Part shown: in pieces, positions 1 through 5,589 of the stretch
Position numbering within the stretch: the stretch's first letter is position 1
How the letters are laid out: the number at the start of each line of letters is the position of its first letter
Assembly (NCBI GenBank): GCA_039933635.1
Contig: JBDTNQ010000170.1
Location: 1 to 5,682, forward strand
From: JBDTNQ01 sp039933635
GTDB taxonomy: Bacteria; Acidobacteriota; Vicinamibacteria; Vicinamibacterales; SCN-69-37
Length of the DNA: 5,682 nucleotides
Reading direction: 5' to 3'
Notes under the pieces: generated by a model
Databases searched by the model: none
What the model was told of the DNA's origin: nothing
What the model saw: the letters and a program-made list of their open reading frames with translations, nothing else
Translations under genes and position numbers: made by a program

Positions 1-843
1 ACGATGGCGCCGCCGCTCGCGGGATCGCCGCGCGTGAACGGCCATCGCGACTACATCATCAAGACCGTGCTGTACGGCATGACCGGACCGATCGACGGGA
101 AGACCTACTCGGAGATCATGATCCCCAACAACGTGCAGGCCGATGACTGGATCGCGTCGGTCGCCTCGTACGTGCGGAGCAGCTTCGGCAACAGCGCCGG
201 CATGGTCACGGCGGCCGACGTCAAACGCGTGCGCGCCGACGTGGGTGCGCGCAAAGCGATGTGGACGCTGCCGGAGATCGAACGCACCATGCCGCGCGTC
301 CTCACACCGGATGCCGCGACGTGGAAGGCGTCGGCGAGTCACAACGCCGCGCTGGCGTCTTCGGCGTTGAGCCTCACCGGCTGGAACAGTCAGGCGCCGC
401 AGGTGCCGGGCATGTGGTTCCAGGTCGAGCTGCCCGCGGTGTCGACCGTGACCGAAGTGCAGTTTGACTCGACCGGCGCAGGTCGGGGCGGTGGCGGCGG
501 AGGCCGCGCTGCGGCACCTCCGGCGGGAGCGCCCGGGGCCGGAGCCGCGCCCGCCGCTGGCGCGCCTGGTGCACTGCAAGGACGCGCCGGTGGTGGAGCC
601 GGCGCACCAGCTGGTGGAGCACCAAACTTGGGCTATCCGCGCGGCTACAAGGTCGAGACGTCGATGAACGGCACGACGTGGACCCAGGTGGCCATGGGCA
701 CGGGCGCAGGTGCGCGCACCATGATCACGTTCAAGCCGACGACGGCGAAGTTCGTGCGCGTCACGCAAACCGCGACGACGGAGAACGCACCGCCGCTGTC
801 GATTCAGCAGTTCCGTCTCTACGAAGTGCCCCCCGCGAAGTAG
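1..843 (+). CDS. C-terminal part of a c-type cytochrome / discoidin (F5/8 type C) domain protein, 5' truncated by the window
   Basis: The frame is open from base 1. The first Met (base 4) sits inside a typical cytochrome c stretch (MAPPLAGSPRV), so it is probably internal and the heme-binding CxxCH lies upstream. Numbering from that Met, residues 1-80 look like the second half of a class I cytochrome c, with Met39 in EIMIPNN as likely axial heme ligand, followed by DDWIASVASYVRSSFGN. Residues about 100-158 and 210-276 look like two halves of one F5/8-type-C beta-sandwich (GMWFQVEL; YKVETSMNGTTW; KFVRVTQT; IQQFRLYE). A run of Gly, Ala, Pro and Arg (159-209) separates them. Proteins of this kind are normally exported, with the cytochrome passing electrons and the discoidin domain binding carbohydrate or surfaces. 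The enzymatic part, if any, is outside the window. Domain calls are by motif only. The family is clear in outline, but the exact function is unknown. Confidence 0.8.
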   Translation, partial: TMAPPLAGSPRVNGHRDYIIKTVLYGMTGPIDGKTYSEIMIPNNVQADDWIASVASYVRSSFGNSAGMVTAADVKRVRADVGARKAMWTLPEIERTMPRVLTPDAATWKASASHNAALASSALSLTGWNSQAPQVPGMWFQVELPAVSTVTEVQFDSTGAGRGGGGGGRAAAPPAGAPGAGAAPAAGAPGALQGRAGGGAGAPAGGAPNLGYPRGYKVETSMNGTTWTQVAMGTGAGARTMITFKPTTAKFVRVTQTATTENAPPLSIQQFRLYEVPPAK

Positions 844-854
844 CAGTAAGGCCA

Positions 855-915
855 GCTCAGGAGACGGGGTGTTGAAGCGCGACACCCGGTCTCTTGAGCG
901 GGAGCCCTGATTTTT
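855..915 (+). terminator. Probable intrinsic terminator after the cytochrome gene
   Basis: Bases 855-872 pair with 882-899 in an 18-position stem around a 9-base loop. It has one G-G mismatch (866/888) and one G-T pair (860/894). A run of five T (911-915) follows 11 bases after the stem. The stem begins 11 bases after the stop codon, the right place for a terminator. The gap between stem and T-run is longer than in a textbook terminator, so efficiency is uncertain. Confidence 0.6.
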
Positions 916-971
916 CGTCGACGCCACTGAGGCGTAGGCGCATTGGCGTCGGCCACCCGGTCTGTTGGGTC

Positions 972-977
972 TAGAAT
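972..977 (+). promoter_or_regulatory. Candidate -10 box (TAGAAT) for the VKOR-DsbA gene
   Basis: TAGAAT differs from TATAAT at one position and ends 8 bases before the ATG at 986. No convincing -35 box sits 16-18 bases upstream; TTGGCG at 943-948 is 23 bases away. With this spacing, transcription would begin at or next to the start codon. A leaderless message would fit the lack of a Shine-Dalgarno sequence. This is inferred from spacing alone. Confidence 0.4.
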
Positions 978-985
978 CTGAGCCA

Positions 986-2179
986 ATGTCTTCCCGTATT
1001 CGCTGGTCCATCGTCGGGGTGGCCCTCATCGGTCTGGCGCTGTCCGTCGCGGCGCTGCGCGTGCACTACCGGTTGCTGACGGACCCCACCTACGTCAGCC
1101 CGTGCGATGTGAGCGCCACGTTCAATTGCACCGCCGCGTACCTGAGCAAGTACGGCTCCCTGGCCGGCGTGCCCACCGCGCTCAGCGGCGTGTTGTGGTT
1201 TGGTGTCGTGCTGCTCGTGGCGCTACTCGCCAAACCTGCTGAGCGCCAGAGCGTCGAGGCGAGCTATCTGTTCGTGCTCGTGCTGCTGGCGGCGCCGGTG
1301 GTGATGTTCCTGGGCTACGTGTCGTACGTGCGTTTGCGGGTCGGCTGTCCAATCTGCCTGGGCACCTACGCGTGCGTCATCGCCATCCTGTTCCTGACGT
1401 CGCGCACCGACGGCGTGCCGTTGAGCGAGTTGCCCGGGCGTCTCGCGACCGATCTCGGCGGGTTGCGCAAGCGGCCTCTGGTCTTTGCGATCCTGCTGGT
1501 GTTTCTGGCCAGCGTCGGCACGACGGCTGTGTGGTTTCCGCGCGAGGGTGAGGTGACGTCGACGGCCGCGCCGGCCGTGTCGGCTGATGTTCGAGCGCAG
1601 TTCGAGGAGGCCTGGGCGAAACAGCCGCGCGTGGATCTCGGCATTCCTGCCGACGGTGCGAAGGTCGTGGTCGTGAAGTTCAACGACTACGAGTGTGGCG
1701 GATGCCGGTCGGCGGAGAACTTCTACACGCCCCTCATCAAGAAGATGAATGACGCGCAGCCCGGCTCCGTCAAGTTCGTGATGAAGGACTGGGTGTGGTC
1801 GACGTCGTGCAACACGTTCATCAAGCAGACGATCCCCGGCCACGAAGCGGCGTGTGTGGCGGCCGTGGCGGCGCGGGTGGCGCGCGATAAGGGCAAGTAC
1901 GACGAGATGGCCTCGTGGCTCTTCGGAAACCAGGGCGTCAGCCCCGAGGCTGCGCGCGCGCAGGCGAGCAAGATCCTCGGCCTGAGTCCGTCGGACTTCG
2001 ATCGCGAGGCCGCGACGAAGATGGCCGCCGTCAAGCAGGACATCGCTGACGGCGCGGCGCTCGAGGTTCACGCCACGCCGACCTACTTCATCAACGGTAT
2101 CCGCCTGCCCACGCAGAGCATGCTGGCGCCTGAGTACTTCCAACTCGCGCTCGACCTTGAAGCGACGCGGGCCAACTGA
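986..2179 (+). CDS. Vitamin K epoxide reductase (VKOR) domain fused to a DsbA-like thioredoxin domain
   Basis: This 397-residue inner-membrane protein is predicted to make disulfide bonds in exported proteins. The thioredoxin part oxidises substrates and the VKOR part re-oxidises it using quinone, replacing a DsbA/DsbB pair. Hydrophobic helices lie near residues 8-26, 63-83, 92-113, 119-138 and 163-181. The VKOR loop cysteines are C40 and C48, and its active site is C121-P-I-C124 at the start of helix 4. YGSLAGVP (57-64) matches the conserved Ser/GxP region. After helix 5 comes a periplasmic thioredoxin-like domain with C237-G-G-C240 and the cis-Pro loop ATPTYFING (363-371). C275 and C290, in CNTFIK and HEAAC, fit a second cysteine pair that I recall as usual in this fusion family. 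I chose ATG 986 over the in-frame TTG at 965, because the latter lies upstream of the -10-like box. It heads the gene series that continues to 5016. Confidence 0.9.
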   Translation: MSSRIRWSIVGVALIGLALSVAALRVHYRLLTDPTYVSPCDVSATFNCTAAYLSKYGSLAGVPTALSGVLWFGVVLLVALLAKPAERQSVEASYLFVLVLLAAPVVMFLGYVSYVRLRVGCPICLGTYACVIAILFLTSRTDGVPLSELPGRLATDLGGLRKRPLVFAILLVFLASVGTTAVWFPREGEVTSTAAPAVSADVRAQFEEAWAKQPRVDLGIPADGAKVVVVKFNDYECGGCRSAENFYTPLIKKMNDAQPGSVKFVMKDWVWSTSCNTFIKQTIPGHEAACVAAVAARVARDKGKYDEMASWLFGNQGVSPEAARAQASKILGLSPSDFDREAATKMAAVKQDIADGAALEVHATPTYFINGIRLPTQSMLAPEYFQLALDLEATRAN

Positions 2180-2219
2180 CGCCTATCGCCAGCCTTCTGA
2201 AGCCTCAAGTAGCCTGAAG

Positions 2220-3497
2220 ATGCCTTCCGAAACAGGGTTCACGATGGACACGTCGTCCATCAAGTTCGGCCCGGGCATGACCCGCGAGGTCGGCGCGGAC
2301 GCCGCGCGCCTGGGCTGCCGCAGGGTGATGGTGGTCACGGATACGCGCCTCGCAGCCCTGCCGCCCGTAGCCGTCGTGCTGGCCTCGCTCGCCGACGCCG
2401 GTATCGACGCCGTGCCGTTCGATCGCGTTCGCACCGAACCCACCGATGAGTCATTTGCTGACGCGATCGCGTTCGCGCAGCGTGGCCACTTCGACGGCTA
2501 CGTCGCCGTCGGCGGCGGATCGGTGATCGACACGGCGAAGGCCGCGAATCTCTACGCGACCTACCCGGCGGATCTGCTGACCTACGTCAACGCGCCGATC
2601 GGACGCGCGGAACCGGTCCCCGGCCCGTTGAAGCCGCTCATCGCGGTGCCGACGACCGCGGGGACGGGCAGCGAAACCACCGGCGTCGCGATCTTCGACT
2701 ATCTGAAGATGGGCGCGAAGACCGGCATTGCGCATCGCGCGCTGCGACCGTCCATCGGCGTCGTCGATCCCGAGAACACGCGGACGATGCCGCCGCTGGT
2801 GGCCGCGTGCAGTGCGCTCGACGTGCTGTGTCACGGGCTCGAGAGCTACACGGCGCTGCCGTTTGACGCGCGTGAGGCGGCTTCGGCCCCGCACCTGCGG
2901 CCGGCCTATCAGGGCGCGAACCCCATCAGTGATATCTGGTCGGCGCGCGCCGTCGAGATGATGGCGCGCAACATCGGGCCCGTCATGCGCGATCCGTCCA
3001 ACGACCACGCGCGCTCGGAGATGATCCTCGCGGCGACGTTCGCCGGCGTCGGCTTCGGGAACGCCGGCGTGCATCTGTGTCACGGGATGTCGTACCCCGT
3101 GTCGGGCCTGGTCCGCGACTACCGCGCCGACGGATACCCGGTTCACGAGGCCTTGATCCCGCATGGGATGTCGGTCGTCCTCAACGCGCCGGCGGTGTTT
3201 CGATGGACCGCGTCCAGCAATCCGGCGCGTCATCTCGAGATGGCCGCCGCGCTCGGTGTCGACGTCGCAGGCGTGGAGGCGGAAGATGCTGGTGATGTGC
3301 TCGCCGATGCGATCATTGCCATCATGCGTGCGACCGGCATGCCCAATGGACTCGCGGCGGTCGGTTACACGGCGCGGGACGTTGACCGCCTGGTCGAAGG
3401 TACGCTGCCGCAACACCGCGTAACGAAGCTGTCTCCACGACCCGTCACGGCCGATACGCTTCGCCAGCTGTTTCTCGACTCGATGACCCTGTGGTGA
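2220..3497 (+). CDS. Iron-containing alcohol dehydrogenase, hydroxyacid-oxoacid transhydrogenase (ADHFE1/HOT) type
   Basis: This 425-residue cytosolic enzyme is likely of the type III metal-dependent alcohol dehydrogenase family. The closest named relative I recognise is HOT (EC 1.1.99.24), which oxidises 4-hydroxybutyrate to succinate semialdehyde while reducing 2-oxoglutarate to D-2-hydroxyglutarate. Visible motifs are the nucleotide-binding VGGGS (97-101) with D104, PTTAGTGSE (144-152), and probable metal ligands D201, H205, H288 and H315 (DVLCH; CHGMSYP; IPHGM). HOT-like signatures include ETTGVAIFDY, RPAYQGANPISDIW, GFGNAGVHLCHGMSYP and GLAAVGY. The length fits the family. ATG 2220 is preferred because family members carry the ETxFTMDTSSIKFG stretch that begins just after it. 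ATG 2244 has the better Shine-Dalgarno (AGGG, 2234-2237) and is the alternative; a TTG at 2157 would overlap the previous gene. The true substrate could be another small hydroxy acid or alcohol. Confidence 0.88.
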   Translation: MPSETGFTMDTSSIKFGPGMTREVGADAARLGCRRVMVVTDTRLAALPPVAVVLASLADAGIDAVPFDRVRTEPTDESFADAIAFAQRGHFDGYVAVGGGSVIDTAKAANLYATYPADLLTYVNAPIGRAEPVPGPLKPLIAVPTTAGTGSETTGVAIFDYLKMGAKTGIAHRALRPSIGVVDPENTRTMPPLVAACSALDVLCHGLESYTALPFDAREAASAPHLRPAYQGANPISDIWSARAVEMMARNIGPVMRDPSNDHARSEMILAATFAGVGFGNAGVHLCHGMSYPVSGLVRDYRADGYPVHEALIPHGMSVVLNAPAVFRWTASSNPARHLEMAAALGVDVAGVEAEDAGDVLADAIIAIMRATGMPNGLAAVGYTARDVDRLVEGTLPQHRVTKLSPRPVTADTLRQLFLDSMTLW

Positions 3498-4642
3498 GGT
3501 TCGTCACACTGCCGGCCAGGGCCACCGTGTTCCGCTATGCCGCTGCACTGGTGATCGGCTGCGTGCTGTTCGTGGCCGTGCGGCAGCGCCGCGACTTCTG
3601 GGACTTCGAGGTCTATCGCACCGCCGGCGCGCGCGTGATGGCGGCCGAATCGCTCTACCGGGCCGACGACGGGCATTACCAGTTCAAGTACTGGCCGGCG
3701 TTCGCCATCGCGATGTCGCCGTTCGCACGGATACCCCTCGTGCCCGCGGCGCTGATCTGGTTTCTCATCTCGATCGTGCTCCTGAGCCGGTACTTCGACT
3801 GGACGATTCGGGCGCTGCCGGAGCGGCGACTGTCGGCGCGCGTCCTGTTCTGGTGGACCCTGGCCATCTGCTTCAAGTTCATCGTGAAGGAACTGGTGAA
3901 CGGACAGGCGAACGTCTTGATGGCCCTTCTCGCCTTTGCAGGCGCGATGCGCGTGGAAAGACATCGACCGTTATCAGCGGGCGTGCTGATCGGACTCGCG
4001 GTCTTCGTGAAGCCGTACGCCTTGCTCCTCATTCCGTGGCTGGCGCTCAGCGCCGGCGCGGCGGCGGCCTCGATGGCGCTCGCGGTCATCGCGGCGGGAT
4101 TGTTGCTGCCCGTGGGGCTCTACGGATGGGCGGGGAATCTCGCGCAGTTGCACGCCTGGTACGAGGGGGTCACGCAGACGACGGCGCCGAACCTCCTGCT
4201 GCCGGAGAACGTCTCGTTTGCGGCCTTCTGGGGAAAATGGATCGGCGCCGGGCCCCCGGCTCTGCGCTACGCGATGCTCACCAGTCTCTCGGCGTTACTG
4301 GTGGCCGCCGCCGTCTGGTGGCGTCGGCGGCGCGATGGTCGTGACGCCTATCTTGAGGTGAGTCTGCTGTTGCTGCTCATGCCGCTGATCTCGCCGCAGG
4401 GCTGGGACTACGTGCTGCTCATCGCGCTGCCCGCGTTCGTGTTGTTGGTCGATCGCTTCCCGCAGCTGGGATTGCCTTGGCGGATCGTGACGGCCGCCGG
4501 AATCGCCTTGACCGGCTTCACGATCTTCGACCTGCTGGGCCGCAAGCTGTATTCAGCGATGATGACGTGGTCGGTGGTGACGATTGGCGGGGTCTTACTG
4601 GTGGCCGCGCTCGCTCACGTGCGGTGGCGGCGTCTGGCCTGA
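3494..4642 (+). CDS. GT87 / DUF2029 family integral membrane glycosyltransferase
   Basis: This roughly 382-residue protein has 9-10 hydrophobic segments. It resembles polyprenyl-phosphate-mannose-dependent alpha-mannosyltransferases (PimE-like, GT-C fold), which add sugars to glycolipids or glycans on the outer face of the inner membrane. After helix 1 (13-30), the first external loop holds DFWDFEVY (34-41). The Asp in the DFxVY stretch (D37) is the expected catalytic residue. LYRADDGHYQFKYWP, NGQAN (136-140) and FVKPY (171-175) match family landmarks, and ISPQGWDY (299-306) is a late conserved loop. The start is probably GTG 3494, overlapping the previous stop as GTGA, the usual sign of translational coupling; GTG 3491 is the alternative. 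No clear Shine-Dalgarno is present, which also favours coupling. Acceptor and donor sugar cannot be read from the sequence. Confidence 0.8.
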   Translation: MRFVTLPARATVFRYAAALVIGCVLFVAVRQRRDFWDFEVYRTAGARVMAAESLYRADDGHYQFKYWPAFAIAMSPFARIPLVPAALIWFLISIVLLSRYFDWTIRALPERRLSARVLFWWTLAICFKFIVKELVNGQANVLMALLAFAGAMRVERHRPLSAGVLIGLAVFVKPYALLLIPWLALSAGAAAASMALAVIAAGLLLPVGLYGWAGNLAQLHAWYEGVTQTTAPNLLLPENVSFAAFWGKWIGAGPPALRYAMLTSLSALLVAAAVWWRRRRDGRDAYLEVSLLLLLMPLISPQGWDYVLLIALPAFVLLVDRFPQLGLPWRIVTAAGIALTGFTIFDLLGRKLYSAMMTWSVVTIGGVLLVAALAHVRWRRLA

Positions 4643-4654
4643 TCGCCGGCGAGA

Positions 4655-4660
4655 TACGAT
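4655..4660 (+). promoter_or_regulatory. Candidate -10 box (TACGAT) before the zinc-site protein
   Basis: TACGAT fits TAnnnT and ends 5 bases before the GTG at 4666. A perfect 10-base palindrome, TCGCCGGCGA (4643-4652), lies just upstream and could be an operator or chance in GC-rich DNA. No good -35 box is visible. The GTG has no usable Shine-Dalgarno, so a leaderless message is possible. The gene could instead be read from the upstream operon. Confidence 0.3.
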
Positions 4661-4665
4661 GAGTC

Positions 4666-5016
4666 GTGTTCACCTGCCCTGATTGTGACGAACCGCTGGC
4701 GTTCACGTTTCTCGATACGAGCGGCGTGGGAGCGCACAAGCGCGGCGACAACTTCAACACGACGCCCGACACGCGCCACTACGTCTGTTTCCCGTGCGTG
4801 AAAGCGTGGAAGCAGCGGCTGGATGGTCCACTGACACCGGATGTTGTGGGAGATCTGGCGTTCTTTACGTGTCGCGCGAGCGACTGCGGCCGCCGCCTGG
4901 CCGTGCTCGTCGAAGGCGCGTCACCAACGGACATTCAGCTCGGCTGCGCAGGAGGCCACCGCTTCTTGGTCCGCTCGGACGGAAGCGACGGCCTCCTGAT
5001 CGAATCAGTGCCCTGA
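4666..5016 (+). CDS. Small protein with two candidate zinc-binding sites, function unknown
   Basis: This is a 116-residue soluble protein without a signal peptide or membrane helix. Two metal-site patterns are visible. Site 1 is C4-P-D-C7 with C41-F-P-C44, a zinc-ribbon arrangement. Site 2 is C69-x4-C74 with C94-x3-H98. The tail (about 99-116) is acidic and ends LIESVP. The GTG at 4666 is the only sensible start: an in-frame TGA lies at 4660-4662, and the first zinc cysteine is residue 4. It follows the glycosyltransferase stop by 23 bases, so it may belong to the same transcript. I do not recognise the family. Zinc ribbons often bind nucleic acid or proteins or are simply structural, so no function is assigned. 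Regular codon use and spacing of the cysteines support it being real. Confidence 0.75.
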   Translation: MFTCPDCDEPLAFTFLDTSGVGAHKRGDNFNTTPDTRHYVCFPCVKAWKQRLDGPLTPDVVGDLAFFTCRASDCGRRLAVLVEGASPTDIQLGCAGGHRFLVRSDGSDGLLIESVP

Positions 5017-5022
5017 GACGCG

Positions 5023-5238
5023 TTATCCTCGCCCGCGGCCACCGGCGACGACCATCACCACACCGGCGATGAGCGCGACCGCACCGGCGATCGGCGGGAT
5101 CGGCAGAGACTCTCTCTTGTCCCGCGTCACTTCAATCGGGCCCACATCAATCACCTTGTCAGGGTGGGTCCACGACACCCCGCCGTAGATCACACCGACG
5201 AGTCCGAGCACGATCAGTAGTATCCCGACGATCTTCAT
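5023..5238 (-). CDS. Small two-helix membrane protein, hypothetical
   Basis: This is a 71-residue protein with an N-terminal hydrophobic helix (residues 2-21) and a second helix (about 49-67). The central loop carries the charged segment DKVIDVGPIEVTRDKRESLP. The pattern of a helix, a loop with K-x-x-D-x-GPIE, then PPIAG and a second helix is one I recall from many small uncharacterised bacterial membrane proteins, but I cannot give it a name or role. Translation starts at the ATG complementary to 5236-5238, with a strong GGAGG (complement of 5243-5247) 4 bases upstream. It converges with the zinc-site gene and leaves only 6 bases between the stop codons, with no visible terminator hairpin there. 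Confidence 0.75.
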   Translation of the reverse strand: MKIVGILLIVLGLVGVIYGGVSWTHPDKVIDVGPIEVTRDKRESLPIPPIAGAVALIAGVVMVVAGGRGRG

Positions 5239-5446
5239 AGCGCCTCCAGCAGGCCCGTAGCAGCAAGACCCGCGCCATTCTTCTTCATGCTGCGCTGCGT
5301 ATCAACGCTCGCTAGCGAATCTCCACGGTCAACTGTAGGGAGGCGGGGTCTCACCGTAACCCTGTGTCTGACAGCCCGTTCGAACCGCTGACGGCATTTG
5401 TGCATGAACTCCCGCCCGGGCGGAGGGGGCCTCGTTCTTGCACTGA
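5239..5446. other. Intergenic stretch without a convincing gene
   Basis: No frame here gives a protein-like product. It should hold the promoter of the - strand gene. TTGACC (complement of 5327-5332) is a fair -35, but no good -10 follows at 16-18 bases. Small palindromes are CGCTAGCG (5310-5317) and CTCCCGCCCGGGCGGAG (5409-5425, one bulged base). A tRNA-like GTTCGAACC (5378-5386) has no cloverleaf around it. Part of the stretch may be decayed remains of the barrel gene that follows. Confidence 0.5.
5243..5247 (-). promoter_or_regulatory. Ribosome-binding site (GGAGG) of the two-helix membrane protein
   Basis: GGAGG on the - strand lies 4 bases before the ATG. It is a near-perfect anti-16S match and contrasts with the + strand genes at 986 and 4666, which have none. 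Confidence 0.75.
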
Positions 5447-5578
5447 GCCGCATACGTCAGAGCCCTCCGAAATCCTGGAGGTCTCTTCGTCAATGACGAC
5501 TTGAACACGGACTTGGAGAACGACCGCGTGCTGACCAACGCACACACGGCGTACGCGGGTCTTGGTGTGCGCTTCTAG
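5447..5578 (+). pseudogene. Start-less remnant resembling the C-terminus of an outer-membrane beta-barrel protein
   Basis: One + frame reads about 43 codons without a stop, from after TGA 5444-5446 to TAG 5576-5578. It contains LFVNDDLNTDLENDRVL and ends AYAGLGVRF. Alternating residues, an acidic Asn-rich loop and a terminal aromatic Phe are what the last strands of porins and other barrels look like; the last strand is the signal read by the BAM machinery. There is no ATG in the frame, and stops at 5405 and 5444 block it upstream, so this looks like the end of a truncated or frameshifted gene. It could also be a chance reading of noncoding DNA. The close fit of its stop with the next gene's ribosome site argues for a former operon. 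Confidence 0.4.
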
Positions 5579-5581
5579 GAG
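5577..5581 (+). promoter_or_regulatory. Ribosome-binding site (AGGAG) of the 30-residue membrane protein
   Basis: AGGAG, within AGGAGAGAG (5577-5585), lies 8 bases before ATG 5590. It is the strongest + strand Shine-Dalgarno I found in the window. It overlaps the TAG that ends the barrel-like remnant, so ribosomes finishing that frame would stop on it. Confidence 0.75.
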
Positions 5582-5589
5582 AGAGTCAT

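Noticed and set aside
4..6. ATG as the true start of the first gene
   Set aside because: It falls inside a cytochrome c motif that normally follows the heme-binding CxxCH, and there is no upstream sequence in the window to judge a start.
964..970. GTTGGGT, a match to the integron recombination core GTTRRRY
   Set aside because: There is no partner RYYYAAC core or attC-like fold nearby and no integrase; a 7-base match is expected by chance.
1223..2143. 306-residue open frame on the - strand inside the VKOR-DsbA gene
   Set aside because: Its product is rich in Arg, His and Gln without domain motifs. It is the mirror of a GC-rich coding frame, whereas the + strand product has clear active sites.
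2157..2159. TTG as the start of the dehydrogenase
   Set aside because: It would overlap the previous gene by 23 bases and add 21 residues unlike the family, without a Shine-Dalgarno sequence.
2451..3416. 321-residue open frame on the - strand inside the dehydrogenase gene
   Set aside because: Arg/His-rich, motif-free product opposite a well-conserved enzyme; an artefact of codon bias.
3365..3964. 199-residue open frame on the - strand across the dehydrogenase/glycosyltransferase junction
   Set aside because: Composition is typical of antisense shadow frames, and it crosses two convincing + strand genes.
5378..5386. GTTCGAACC, resembling a tRNA T-loop
   Set aside because: The flanking bases do not pair into a T-stem or acceptor stem on either strand, and no anticodon or D arm is visible.
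5329..5547. Two overlapping - strand open frames of 64-72 residues near the 3' end
   Set aside because: Ser/Arg/Pro-rich products without ribosome sites or protein-like pattern; the + strand reading in the same place is more protein-like.
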